Shown here piece after piece: positions 1 to 7,983 of a stretch of DNA of 64,000 bases. The notes under the pieces are model-generated. The model saw only the letters and a program-made list of their open reading frames with translations, made no database searches and was not told the origin of the DNA. A program made the position numbers and the translations under genes. The stretch's first letter is position 1; every line of letters starts with the position of its first letter. The stretch is from Erythrobacter sanguineus (GTDB lineage Bacteria; Pseudomonadota; Alphaproteobacteria; Sphingomonadales; Sphingomonadaceae), in NCBI GenBank assembly GCA_945878845.1, contig CAMCUB010000016.1:1-64000 (forward strand). The letters are read 5' to 3'.

Positions 1-419
1 AGCTTGTAGCCGGCATAGATGTCGAGCTCCATGCTCGAGCCGCCGAAGGTGCCCCAGCCGGCGAGGTTCGAGCCCCAGGTGCCGATATAGGCGCCGCTTT
101 CGTGGTTGACGGTGAAGCCGCCCTGGATCGCCATGCCTTCGTCCGACTGCGAGACGCCGCGGAAACGGTAGTCCGATGCGAGCGTCGCCGAACCGGTGAT
201 GGTGATGGCCGGGGTGTCTTCTTCCTGGCCCATGGCATCCGCGAGCGCGATCGGGGCGATCGCGGGGGTCAGGGCAGCAGCTTCGGAGACGGTGATTTCG
301 GTTTCGGAGTCAGCGGCCGGGCCGGAGGTTGCAGCAGCTGCCTCGCCAGCGAAAGCGGGGGTGGCAAGGCATGCGGCGAGTGCGACAGCCGAGGCGGCCG
401 ATGCGAAACGAATGGACAT
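1..419 (-). CDS. TorF family putative porin, C-terminus cut by window edge
   Basis: Reading leftward from the ATG at 417-419, the frame stays open to base 1 (about 139 residues). It begins with a clear signal peptide ending near AFA-GEAAA, then an Ala/Glu/Thr-rich linker. A beta-strand-rich stretch follows, with the motifs SATLASDYRFRGVSQSDEG and GTWGSNLAGWG. These resemble the TorF/Gcw_chp family (TIGR02001) of presumed outer-membrane barrels. The role is inferred to be outer-membrane uptake; the substrate is unknown. The 250 bases upstream (420-670) hold its presumed promoter and the terminator of the neighbouring dehydrogenase, and no other gene. Confidence 0.8.
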   Translation of the reverse strand, partial: MSIRFASAASAVALAACLATPAFAGEAAAATSGPAADSETEITVSEAAALTPAIAPIALADAMGQEEDTPAITITGSATLASDYRFRGVSQSDEGMAIQGGFTVNHESGAYIGTWGSNLAGWGTFGGSSMELDIYAGYK

Positions 420-625
420 AAGGAACGCTCCATAGAGAGGTTTGGATCGTTCCACCTGCGCGGCGTGCAGGACGTTCTTATCCGATGAGTCGGGTTCCCG
501 TCACGCCGACGTCATATTCCTCCATGCTGCACTTGCGCACAAAGGTTATGTGATGAGGCAACTTCGTATTAGGTTGTTGCGTGGCTTTCCTGCCACAGTT
601 TGCGGGCATGTCTAAAGGCCCCGGA

Positions 626-662
626 CGGGGGCGGTCGATACGTCAAGCGACCACCGCCCCCG
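626..662 (-). terminator. GC-rich hairpin after the alcohol dehydrogenase gene
   Basis: Arms CGGGGGCGGT (626-635) and ACCGCCCCCG (653-662) are perfectly complementary. They lie 9 bases past the stop of the minus-strand gene at 671. The tail on the minus strand is only weakly U-rich (CCTTTAG), so this is a probable rather than classical intrinsic terminator. Confidence 0.5.
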
Positions 663-670
663 GCGCGTCT

Positions 671-1744
671 TCAGGCGGTCTCGCGCAGCGACTCCATGTC
701 GATCACGAAGCGGTACTTGATGTCGCTCGCTTCCATCCGGTCATAGGCGGTCTGGATGTCCTGCATGCGGACGATCTCGATATCGGGGAGGATGCCCTTC
801 TCGGCGCAGAAATCGAGCATTTCCTGCGTTTCGGCCAGCCCGCCGATGCCACTGCCAGTCAACACCTTGCGGCCCAGCAGCACCCCGGTGTGGATCTCCG
901 GCATCTGCCCGATCAGCCCGACCAGCACCTGCACCCCGTCGATCCGCAGCAAGTGGAGATAGGGCACCACGTCATGGCGCACGGGGATGGTGTTGAGCAC
1001 CATGTCGAAATAGCCGCGCTTGGCCTTCATCGCGGCCTTGTCCTCGGTGTTGAGGAAGGCGTGCGCGCCCAGCTTCTCGGCATCGGCGCGCTTGCTCTCC
1101 GAGCGGCTGAGCACAGTCACCTCCGCGCCCATCGCCGCCGCCAGCTTTACGCCCATGTGCCCGAGCCCGCCGAGCCCCGCGACCGCGACCTTGCTGCCCG
1201 GGCCGACCTTCCACGTCCGCAGCGGCGAGTAGGAGGTGATCCCGGCGCACAGCAGCGGCGCGGCCTCGGCCATCGGCATGCCCTCGGGGACCTTGAGCAC
1301 GAATTCCTCGCGGCACACGATCCGTTCGGAATAGCCGCCGAAGGTCAGCGAGCCATCGCGGCGGTCCTTGCCGTTATAGGTGCCGGTGTTGCCGCCATCG
1401 AGGCAGTATTGTTCAAGATCGGCCTCGCAATGCGCGCATTCGAGGCAGGAATCGACCATGCAGCCGATCGCCACCCGGTCGCCGACCTTGTGGCGGGTGA
1501 CGCCCTCGCCAACCGCGCTGACGGTGCCGACGATCTCGTGACCCGGCACGATCGGATAGGTGGTGAAGCCCCAGTCGTTCCTCGCCGAGTGGAGGTCGGA
1601 ATGGCAGATGCCGCAGTGACTGATCTCGATCAGAACGTCGTCGTGGCGCAGGCCCCGGCGGGTGATTTCCATCGGGCCGACGCCGGAGTCCGGTGCGGTC
1701 GCGCCATAAGCCTTGCTGGGGTATTCGTTGGTCGCGGTGGTCAT
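671..1744 (-). CDS. Zinc-dependent NAD(P)+ alcohol dehydrogenase, YahK/cinnamyl-alcohol-dehydrogenase type
   Basis: This 357-residue medium-chain dehydrogenase has catalytic zinc ligands in HCGICHSDLHS (Cys44, plus the GHE at 68-70). Four structural zinc cysteines lie at about 100, 103, 106 and 114. The Rossmann dinucleotide motif is GLGGLG at 190-195. Family members interconvert aldehydes and primary alcohols in the cytoplasm, usually with NADPH. The real substrate cannot be read from the sequence. It lies downstream of an SDR gene on the same strand, but a hairpin-rich 122-base gap (1745-1866) separates them, so co-transcription is uncertain. Confidence 0.9.
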   Translation of the reverse strand: MTTATNEYPSKAYGATAPDSGVGPMEITRRGLRHDDVLIEISHCGICHSDLHSARNDWGFTTYPIVPGHEIVGTVSAVGEGVTRHKVGDRVAIGCMVDSCLECAHCEADLEQYCLDGGNTGTYNGKDRRDGSLTFGGYSERIVCREEFVLKVPEGMPMAEAAPLLCAGITSYSPLRTWKVGPGSKVAVAGLGGLGHMGVKLAAAMGAEVTVLSRSESKRADAEKLGAHAFLNTEDKAAMKAKRGYFDMVLNTIPVRHDVVPYLHLLRIDGVQVLVGLIGQMPEIHTGVLLGRKVLTGSGIGGLAETQEMLDFCAEKGILPDIEIVRMQDIQTAYDRMEASDIKYRFVIDMESLRETA

Positions 1745-1770
1745 TGGGCCTCTCCTGAAAAGTGCAGTCT

Positions 1771-1860
1771 CGAACCCACAGGGTTCGCAAGGGCAACCGC
1801 CCGCCGGCCGGTAGGCCGCCCCCGCGGAGGCGTTGGCGAAGCCAACTGGCCGTGAGCGAA
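1771..1860. repeat. Hairpin-rich intergenic element, divergent member of family D
   Basis: The gap between two minus-strand genes contains CGAACCC-aca-GGGTTCG (1771-1787), then CAAGGGCAACCGCCCGCC, CCCGCGGAGGCG and GTTGGCgaaGCCAAC. The same building blocks, a CGAACCC/GGGTTCG-type stem and CCCGCGGAGGCG, occur at 38370-38610 and 63538-63624. Membership is less certain than for those two copies because the order is rearranged. Confidence 0.45.
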
Positions 1861-1866
1861 AAAAGT

Positions 1867-2661
1867 CTACTTCGGCGGCATGCGGATGGCCCCGTCCAAG
1901 CGGAACTGGTGACCATTAATGTAGCTATTTCGGGCAATCTCTAACACGAGTGAAGCAAACTCCTCGGGCTCGCCGAGGCGCTTGGGGAAGGGGACGCTCG
2001 CGTTCAGCTGCGCCCACATCGGCGGATTGCGGTCTTTCATGCCGAGCATCAGCGGCGTCGCGAAGATCCCCGGCATCACCGAGTTCACCCGGATGCCCAT
2101 ATCCATCAGGTCGCGCGCCATCGGCAACACCAGCCCGTTCACCCCGGCCTTGCAGCTGCCATAGATCACCTGCCCGATCTGCCCGTCCTGCGCGGCAACG
2201 CTGGCGGTGAGGATGATGCAGCCGCGCTCGCCGTCATCATTGACGGGGTCAGCATTGGCCATCCCCAGCGCCGAGATACTGGCGATGCGATAACTGGCTA
2301 CCAGAATGCCTTCAGCCCCGAAGGCATAATCCTCGGTCGAGAGGCGCTTGTAGGCCCCGCTCTCCTTGTCCCAGCCCAGCGTCTTGCCGCGCCGGCTGGC
2401 CATCGCGCAGTGGAGCGTCACGCGCTCCTGCCCGTGCGCGGCGCGTGCCTTGGCAAAACCGGCCTCCACCGAAGCTTCGTCCATGATGTCGACATGGCAG
2501 AAGATGCCGCCGATCGCCGCCGCATGGGCCTCGCCCGCCTCGTCGTTGATGTCGAAGATCGCGACCTTCAGCCCTGCATCGGCAAAGGCCTGCGCGCTCG
2601 CCTTGCCGAGCCCGCTCGCCCCGCCGGTGACGACCACGGCCATGCCCGGTTCGAGTTTCAT
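1867..2661 (-). CDS. Short-chain dehydrogenase/reductase, HSD10-like but with altered NNAG motif
   Basis: This 264-residue SDR has the cofactor motif TGGASGLG at 12-19, Asp37 in FDIND (pointing to NAD), a Ser near 154, and the catalytic pair Tyr167-x3-Lys171 (YGSCK). Overall it resembles 3-hydroxyacyl-CoA dehydrogenase type 2 (HSD10). The usual NNAG/NCAG motif after strand 4 reads HCAM (84-87), and the helix-4 Asn region reads GAEGILVASYR, so the proton-relay Asn seems missing. It may oxidise a hydroxyacyl-CoA or a steroid-like alcohol, or have lost classic chemistry. The ATG at 2661 was chosen because the Rossmann fold starts directly after it. Confidence 0.8.
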   Translation of the reverse strand: MKLEPGMAVVVTGGASGLGKASAQAFADAGLKVAIFDINDEAGEAHAAAIGGIFCHVDIMDEASVEAGFAKARAAHGQERVTLHCAMASRRGKTLGWDKESGAYKRLSTEDYAFGAEGILVASYRIASISALGMANADPVNDDGERGCIILTASVAAQDGQIGQVIYGSCKAGVNGLVLPMARDLMDMGIRVNSVMPGIFATPLMLGMKDRNPPMWAQLNASVPFPKRLGEPEEFASLVLEIARNSYINGHQFRLDGAIRMPPK

Positions 2662-2818
2662 CCCCAGTCTCTCCCTGATTGCGTTTTGCCTGTGGCTAGG
2701 CGTTTGCGCACGCCTGCGCTAGCTGTTCAAATGCACACATCGCCGGTCGCTTGCCCGTCGCCTGAATGTCATGGAAGCGCACTACCGACCGGCGCATAAT
2801 TCCCGAGGGGCCTATATC

Positions 2819-3856
2819 ATGATCCGACCTTTCCACGGCTTCGCGCTCCTGTCGCTCGGCATTGCGGGGGCCTGTGCCACCGTGCCGCCGATCATGGGCG
2901 ATCCGGCTGTCACCGTAACCGCGACCGCCGAGACCCCGCCCGTGGGCACCGCGCGCGAGGATGCGGCGGATGATCCGGCGATCTGGCTGAATACGGCCAA
3001 CCCGGCGGCGAGCCTGGTGGTGGGCACCGACAAGAAGGGCGGGCTCTATGTCTATGACCTGAAAGGCGCCCAGAAGCACTTCATCCCCGCGCCCGGGCTC
3101 AACAATGTCGACCTCATCGATCTGCCCGATGGCCGCGTGCTGGTGGCGGCGAGCGACCGCAGCGATCTGACCAAAGTGCAGCTGTTCCTCGCTCTGCTCG
3201 ACACCGCCACCGGCACTCTCGCGCCCGCCGGCAAGATCGTGGTCGGCCCGGGCGAGGGTTACGGCATCTGCATGATCAAGCCCGCCGGCGCAGAAGGCAT
3301 CATCGCCTACAGCGCGCCCAAGGGCGGCACGATCTACAAGACCACCATCACGCAAGCGGGCGGCGCGTTCACGGGCACCACCACCACCCTCGCGCAGATC
3401 CCGACCCAGACCGAAGGCTGCATCGCCGACCCGCGCACGGGCACGCTCTATATCGGGGAGGAAGACGCCGGGATCTGGGCGATCGACACCGCCACCGGGG
3501 CCAAGCGGATGGTCGCTCCGATCGACAACACAATGCTGGTCGCCGACGTCGAAGGCCTCGCGATTGCGCCTGAGGGCAAGGACGGCGGCTACCTCGTCGC
3601 ATCTAGCCAAGGCGACAACGCCTATGCCGTGTTCCGCCTGCCCGGCATGACCCCGGTCGGCCGCTTCCGCATCGCGGCGGGCACTCTGGGCAGCACCGAG
3701 GAGACCGACGGGATCGAACTCGACAACCGCGCTTTCGGCCCGGACTTCCCCGGCGGGCTGTTCATCGCGCAGGACGGCATGAACATGCCATCCGCGCAGA
3801 ACTTCAAATATGCGCGCTGGGACGAAGTGCTTGCCGCTCTGGGCGAGCGCAAGTAA
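2819..3856 (+). CDS. Beta-propeller phytase, lipoprotein
   Basis: The 345-residue product begins with a lipoprotein signal (LLSLGIAGAC, Cys19). The hallmark beta-propeller phytase segment EDAADDPAIWLN follows near residue 45, then repeated blades (GTDKKGGLYVYDL, VEGLAIAPEG, EETDGIEL). These calcium-dependent enzymes remove phosphate from phytate outside the cytoplasm. The ATG at 2819 is preferred over the in-frame ATG 16 codons upstream because it places the signal peptide at the terminus. PhoX follows after 11 bases on the same strand, suggesting a phosphate-acquisition operon. Confidence 0.88.
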   Translation: MIRPFHGFALLSLGIAGACATVPPIMGDPAVTVTATAETPPVGTAREDAADDPAIWLNTANPAASLVVGTDKKGGLYVYDLKGAQKHFIPAPGLNNVDLIDLPDGRVLVAASDRSDLTKVQLFLALLDTATGTLAPAGKIVVGPGEGYGICMIKPAGAEGIIAYSAPKGGTIYKTTITQAGGAFTGTTTTLAQIPTQTEGCIADPRTGTLYIGEEDAGIWAIDTATGAKRMVAPIDNTMLVADVEGLAIAPEGKDGGYLVASSQGDNAYAVFRLPGMTPVGRFRIAAGTLGSTEETDGIELDNRAFGPDFPGGLFIAQDGMNMPSAQNFKYARWDEVLAALGERK

Positions 3857-3867
3857 CCCTGCCGGGC

Positions 3868-5232
3868 ATGACCCAGCCGATCCTGACGCCTGACCGCCGC
3901 CGCTTCCTCGGCGCGACCGCCACTGCTTTTGCCGCGCTTGCTGCGAGCGGTTGCATGAGCCGCGGGGCGGGCGGCAGCGGCGCGAAGGTGGCGAGCGGTG
4001 ACGGGGCCGCCGGATACGGCGCATTGCGCCCCGATCCGGCGGGCTTTCTCGACCTGCCCGAGGGCTTCTCCTACCGCGTCCTCTCGCGCCTCGGCGACGC
4101 GATGGATGACGGCGGCACCGTGCCCGACCGCGCCGACGGGATGGGGTGCTTCGACCTCGGAGGTGGCGAGATCGCGCTGGTGCGCAACCACGAATTGCAG
4201 CCCAAGCACGCTGCCGGAGGGCCGATCGCCAAGGGCTTCGGCAAGAAGGACGGCGTGTTCGTCCCGGGCGGCACCACCACCCTCGTGCTCGACGCCGCGA
4301 CGCTGCAAGTAAAGCGCCAGTTCCGCAGCCTCGGCGGCACGATCCGCAATTGTTCGGGCGGGGTCACGCCGTGGGGCAGCTGGCTGACCTGCGAGGAAGC
4401 GCCGACCGGCCCCGGCCAGCTCTATGGCGAGGGGCTCGAGCAGAACCACGGCTGGGTGTTCGAAGTCCCCGCTTCGGCGAAGGGCCTGGTCGATCCGGTG
4501 CCCTTGAAGGCGATGGGCCGCTTCAACCACGAGGCTGCCGCGGTCGATCCGGCGACCGGCATCGTCTACCTGACCGAGGACCGCGACGATTCCGTCCTCT
4601 ACCGCTTTCTCCCCAAGACCCCCGGCCGCCTCGCCGATGGCGGGCGCTTGCAGGCGATGGTGGCCGAAGGCCTTGCCGACACCCGCAACTGGAAGTCTGC
4701 CGCGATGCCGGTGGGCAAGCCGTTCCGCGTGTCGTGGGTCGATCTCGACGAGGTCGAGGCTCCGAAGGACGACCTGCGCCACCGCGCGGTCGCCAAGGGC
4801 GCGGCGCTGGTGGCGCGCGGCGAAGGCCTGCACATGGGCGTCAGCCGCAAGGTTTCGGAAGTCTATGCCTGCTGCACCAGCGGCGGGGCCAAGGAGCTCG
4901 GGCAGATCCTCAAGCTCACCGTCGGCGGCGCGGGCCAGCCCGACACAATCGAGCTGTTCTTCGAAAGCGAAAGCACCGATCAGTTCAACTTCGGCGACAA
5001 CCTCACCGTCGCCCCGAGCGGCCACCTGATCGTGTGCGAGGACCAATATACCGACGTGGTCGACAACCACATCCGCGGCATCACCCCCGATGGCCGCGCC
5101 TACAACTTGGCCAAGCTCCGCGCGCAGACCGAGCTGGCCGGCGCGTGCTTCTCGCCCGATGGCAAGGTGCTTTTCGTCAACGCCTATGGGCCGACTGCGA
5201 CGCTGGCGATCACCGGGCCGTGGCTCGCCTGA
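3868..5232 (+). CDS. phoX: PhoX-family alkaline phosphatase, Tat-exported
   Basis: 454 residues. The N-terminus carries a twin-arginine signal (DRRRFLGATATAFA) followed by a lipobox-like ALAASGC (Cys29). The body matches the PhoX/DUF839 fold: EGFSYRVLSRLGDAMDDG, VRNHEL, NCSGGVTPWGSWLTCEEA, NHEAAAVDPATGIVYLTED and FNFGDNLTVAPSGHLIVCED. Characterised PhoX enzymes need Ca2+ and Fe3+ and hydrolyse phosphomonoesters outside the cytoplasm. It sits between a phytase and a GDT1-like membrane gene with gaps of 11 and 12 bases, so the three are probably one transcript. Confidence 0.88.
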   Translation: MTQPILTPDRRRFLGATATAFAALAASGCMSRGAGGSGAKVASGDGAAGYGALRPDPAGFLDLPEGFSYRVLSRLGDAMDDGGTVPDRADGMGCFDLGGGEIALVRNHELQPKHAAGGPIAKGFGKKDGVFVPGGTTTLVLDAATLQVKRQFRSLGGTIRNCSGGVTPWGSWLTCEEAPTGPGQLYGEGLEQNHGWVFEVPASAKGLVDPVPLKAMGRFNHEAAAVDPATGIVYLTEDRDDSVLYRFLPKTPGRLADGGRLQAMVAEGLADTRNWKSAAMPVGKPFRVSWVDLDEVEAPKDDLRHRAVAKGAALVARGEGLHMGVSRKVSEVYACCTSGGAKELGQILKLTVGGAGQPDTIELFFESESTDQFNFGDNLTVAPSGHLIVCEDQYTDVVDNHIRGITPDGRAYNLAKLRAQTELAGACFSPDGKVLFVNAYGPTATLAITGPWLA

Positions 5233-5244
5233 CCGTTTTCTAGG

Positions 5245-5808
5245 GTGGACGGCTTTCTCCTCGCCATGCTGCTGGTCGCGATTCTGGCGACCGGCGGGCG
5301 CGACCAGCTGATGGTGGCGCAGTGGGCCGGGACGCTCGGCCAGAGCGCGCAGCTCCTCGCGGTGGCGCTCGCGTGCGCCTGCCTGAGCGCGGGCGCGATG
5401 GCCTGGATCGGGGCCGAGTTCGCCGCGCTTCTGCCGCGCCGCGCTGCGCAGATGCTGGTCGCCTTCGCGCTCGCCATCGCCGCGGGCGAGCTGGCGCTGC
5501 CGGTGCGCCTTAAGCCGCCCAAGGAGCCGACCCGCTCACTCGCCGCGCTCGGGATCGTGCTGCTCGCCCGCCAGTTCGGTGACGGCGCGCGTTTTGCGGT
5601 TTTCGCGCTGGCCGCGTGGACGGTGTGGCCGGTCACCGCAGGCCTCGGCGGGGCGATTGGCGGCGCGGCGGCGGTGACGCTGGGCTGGGCGGTGGGGACC
5701 GAGACGCTCGCCCGCTGGCCGCTGCGGATGCTGCGCATGGGGCTGGCGGTATGCCTCGGCATTGCGGCGCTTTTCATCGGTTTGAACGCCCGCTTCGCCG
5801 CATATTGA
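5245..5808 (+). CDS. GDT1/UPF0016 (TMEM165)-like membrane protein with degenerate ion motifs
   Basis: 187 residues, GTG start, 12 bases after phoX. About six hydrophobic helices form two related halves. GDT1-family Ca2+/Mn2+ exchangers carry E-x-G-D-K-T in each half. Here the equivalents read TGGRDQ (16-21) and QFGDGAR (110-116), so both acidic Glu residues are replaced. The architecture suggests a divergent or inactive exchanger paralogue. The metal link to its calcium-dependent neighbours (phytase, PhoX) is inference. It could be an unrelated small membrane protein. Confidence 0.6.
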   Translation: MDGFLLAMLLVAILATGGRDQLMVAQWAGTLGQSAQLLAVALACACLSAGAMAWIGAEFAALLPRRAAQMLVAFALAIAAGELALPVRLKPPKEPTRSLAALGIVLLARQFGDGARFAVFALAAWTVWPVTAGLGGAIGGAAAVTLGWAVGTETLARWPLRMLRMGLAVCLGIAALFIGLNARFAAY

Positions 5809-5824
5809 TCGCCTGAAGCGATCA
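5806..5824 (+). terminator. Intrinsic terminator overlapping the stop codon
   Basis: TGATCGC (5806-5812), loop CTGAA, GCGATCA (5818-5824), then CCATTTTCT. The stem begins on the TGA stop of the GDT1-like gene. It would end the phytase-phoX transcript before dps. Confidence 0.6.
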
Positions 5825-5927
5825 CCATTTTCTAGCAATTTCCGCACCCTGATCCATGTTCGTGCGGTGGGTATGCACCTATATACAGCGTGCAGCGCCT
5901 CTCGCAGGCGAACCCAAGGAGAATATC

Positions 5928-6389
5928 ATGGCAAACGCCAAAACCAATTCGAAGACCGCGCTGGTCGCCGAGCTCAACGGGCTCCTGGCCGATCACTTCG
6001 CGCTCTACATCAAGACCAAGAACTTCCACTGGCACGTCAAGGGCCCGCGCTTCCACGATCTGCACCTGCTGTTCGATGCTCAGGCCGGCGCGGTGCAGGG
6101 CCAGATCGACGCGATTGCCGAGCGGGTGCGCAAGCTCGATGCGGACACGCTGACGTCGCTCGGCGCAATGGCTGGCGCAACGCAGATCAAGGATCAGGAC
6201 AGCACCAGCCTCAAGGCCGAGGACATGATCGCCGAGCTGATGGCCGACAACGAAGCGGTCGTCACGCGGCTGAAGGCGATGAAGGACCTCACCGAACAGG
6301 CGGGCGACAACGCCACCGACGGTCTGCTCGACGATTGGACCGACATGGCCGAGGAACGCGTGTGGTTCCTGAAGTCGCTGCTGGCGTAA
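5928..6389 (+). CDS. dps: Dps-family DNA-binding ferritin
   Basis: 153 residues, the usual Dps size. The ferroxidase ligands fit the family spacing exactly: His34, His46, Asp61, Glu65 (12, 15 and 4 apart), within NFHWHVKGPRFHDLHLLFD and DAIAERVRKL. The short Lys/Asn-rich N-terminus (MANAKTNSKT) could contact DNA. Dps dodecamers store iron and protect DNA under starvation and peroxide stress. The start is fixed by AAGGAG at 5916-5921 ahead of ATG 5928. It is monocistronic between two hairpin terminators. Confidence 0.95.
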   Translation: MANAKTNSKTALVAELNGLLADHFALYIKTKNFHWHVKGPRFHDLHLLFDAQAGAVQGQIDAIAERVRKLDADTLTSLGAMAGATQIKDQDSTSLKAEDMIAELMADNEAVVTRLKAMKDLTEQAGDNATDGLLDDWTDMAEERVWFLKSLLA

Positions 6390-6411
6390 GCCTGCGCATA
6401 GGTTTCCTAGG

Positions 6412-6445
6412 AAGGGCCGTCCCCATTGCCGGGGGCGGCCCTTTT
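6412..6445 (+). terminator. Intrinsic terminator after dps
   Basis: AAGGGCCGTCCCC (6412-6424), loop ATTGCC, GGGGGCGGCCCTTTT. This is a 13-pair stem with one wobble and a T run, 23 bases after the dps stop and just before pgl. Confidence 0.85.
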
Positions 6446-6459
6446 GCTATGCTGGGCCC

Positions 6460-7074
6460 ATGGGTGACATCACGATTTTCGAAGGCGAGGGCCACGCCGC
6501 TATCGCCGTCTGGCTCGCGGCGCGCATGGGCGGCAGCGGGGCGATCACCGTGCCCGGCGGCTCGACCCCTTTCCCGATCATCGCTGCGCTGATCGAACAG
6601 GGCGGTGTCGACTGGCCGGGCTGGGCGGTGTGGCCGAATGACGACCGCATCGTCCCCGAGGATCATGAGGCCTCCAACACCGGCAAGATCCGCGCGCTGC
6701 TCGAGCCGCTGGGCGCGAAGGTTGTGCCGCTTGCCGAGGACGCTGCGCCGCCGCATTTCGCGCTGACCTGGCTCGGCATGGGGCCGGACGGGCATATCGC
6801 CTCGCTGTTTCCCAACACCGATCCGCAAGTCGAAGACCCGCAGGCGGTGCGCCGCCTCACCCCCGATCCGCTTCCAGCCCACGCGCCCTTCGACCGGATC
6901 ACGCTGACGATCCCGGCACTGCTGGCGACGGATGCGATCCTGTTCACGCTCGGCGGCGCGGCGGACAAGCGCGCGGTCTTCGATGCGGCGGCAAGGGGCG
7001 AGAATGATCTGCCCGTCGCCCGCCTGCTCGGCGCGGCGCGCGCGCGCGGCATCCCCGTTACGGTCTTTGCCTGA
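6460..7074 (+). CDS. pgl: 6-phosphogluconolactonase
   Basis: 204 residues, slightly shorter than the typical ~230. Sugar-isomerase-fold motifs are present: VPGGSTP (31-37), NDDR (60-63) and the active-site LGMGPDGHIASLFPN (105-119). It hydrolyses 6-phosphogluconolactone in the oxidative pentose phosphate branch, or in the Entner-Doudoroff route that most sphingomonads rely on. No zwf or edd gene is adjacent. It starts 15 bases after the dps terminator, so a promoter inside or just upstream of the terminator is likely. Confidence 0.88.
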   Translation: MGDITIFEGEGHAAIAVWLAARMGGSGAITVPGGSTPFPIIAALIEQGGVDWPGWAVWPNDDRIVPEDHEASNTGKIRALLEPLGAKVVPLAEDAAPPHFALTWLGMGPDGHIASLFPNTDPQVEDPQAVRRLTPDPLPAHAPFDRITLTIPALLATDAILFTLGGAADKRAVFDAAARGENDLPVARLLGAARARGIPVTVFA

Positions 7075-7078
7075 GCCG

Positions 7079-7552
7079 ATGGCGAACATCCTCCCCGCCT
7101 CGCTCCACCGCGCCCTGCTTCCGCTCGCCCATGCATTGCGGCACCGCTGGCGGCTGTGGCGCAAGACCCCGATCGCCGGGGTGAGCGTGATCGTCACCAA
7201 CCTCGGCGGTGACGTGCTGCTGCTCAAGCACTCCTACGGCCCCGCGGTCTGGAGCCTGCCGGGCGGCGGTCTCGGACGCGGCGAGGAGCCGCTCGCGGCC
7301 GCGCGGCGCGAGGTGCGCGAGGAACTGGGGGTGGACCTTGCGCGGCTCGAGCCGGTGGGCACGCTCGAGGAGGTGCTCTCGGGCTCCCCCCACACCGCGC
7401 ATATCTTCACCGGCGTGTGCGACCGCCAGCCGCAGCCCGACCGCCGCGAGGTGACCGAGGCGCGCTTCTTCCCCTCCCACTCGCTCCCCGAACCGCTGGG
7501 CGAGACCACCCGCAAGCGGATCGCGGTATGGCGCGGGCGCGGGGTGGGTTAG
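7079..7552 (+). CDS. Nudix hydrolase
   Basis: 157 residues with a full Nudix box from Gly63 to Val85: G-x5-E69-x7-REVREELGV. It follows pgl by 4 bases, so co-expression is likely. The substrate is some nucleoside diphosphate linked to another group and cannot be narrowed. The basic N-terminus (LRHRWRLWRKTP) resembles short Nudix proteins of alphaproteobacteria. Its last four bases overlap the end of the convergent gene at 7549. Confidence 0.88.
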   Translation: MANILPASLHRALLPLAHALRHRWRLWRKTPIAGVSVIVTNLGGDVLLLKHSYGPAVWSLPGGGLGRGEEPLAAARREVREELGVDLARLEPVGTLEEVLSGSPHTAHIFTGVCDRQPQPDRREVTEARFFPSHSLPEPLGETTRKRIAVWRGRGVG

Positions 7553-7959
7553 CGGTTGATCCGCTCGCGCACCGAAGAGCCGAAAATCTGCTTTTCGGTG
7601 TCGCCGCAGGTCTTCAGTTCGTCCGCCAACTTCGCGATTTCCGCCTTGCGGTCTGTGGAGCCGGTGAGCCCGGTCAGCAGGGCTTCATTGTTCGCCTTGA
7701 ACCGCTCGCGCACCAGCTGCTCGTTCCCGGGCGGGATGTCGCTGGCGTGTTCGAGGAAGCGAACCGCCGCCTCGGTCAGCGCTTCCTTGGCCGCCGGGTT
7801 CTCCTTGCCGATGAAGATGCTGAAGAAGGTGTAGACGGCGGCACAGCGCGCGGGGCCTTCGATCTGCGGATTGAAGGCTGCGGCCGGCTCATCGGCGCGG
7901 GCCGGCGATAGGGCGAGCAGCAGCGCGGCGAGGCCTGCGATCTGGTGAATTCTCGGCAT
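7549..7959 (-). CDS. Secreted protein of unknown function, 136 residues
   Basis: It has a signal peptide (GLAALLLALSPARA-DE) followed by a helical, charged domain with two cysteines (near residues 39 and 118) that could form a disulfide. No family was recognised. It converges with the Nudix gene, sharing 4 bases, and lies 24 bases after the dinB stop on the same strand, so read-through from dinB is possible. Confidence 0.7.
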   Translation of the reverse strand: MPRIHQIAGLAALLLALSPARADEPAAAFNPQIEGPARCAAVYTFFSIFIGKENPAAKEALTEAAVRFLEHASDIPPGNEQLVRERFKANNEALLTGLTGSTDRKAEIAKLADELKTCGDTEKQIFGSSVRERINR

Positions 7960-7983
7960 GACCTCGCGCTCCTTGTGGGCGGG

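Noticed and set aside
581-1855. 424-codon plus frame over the first alcohol dehydrogenase
   Set aside because: Shadow of the minus-strand gene, which has all zinc and NAD motifs.
2696-4024. 442-codon minus frame over the phytase gene
   Set aside because: Shadow frame; the plus strand carries the complete beta-propeller phytase.
3622-5070. 482-codon minus frame over phoX
   Set aside because: Shadow frame of a well-supported PhoX gene; no motif of its own.
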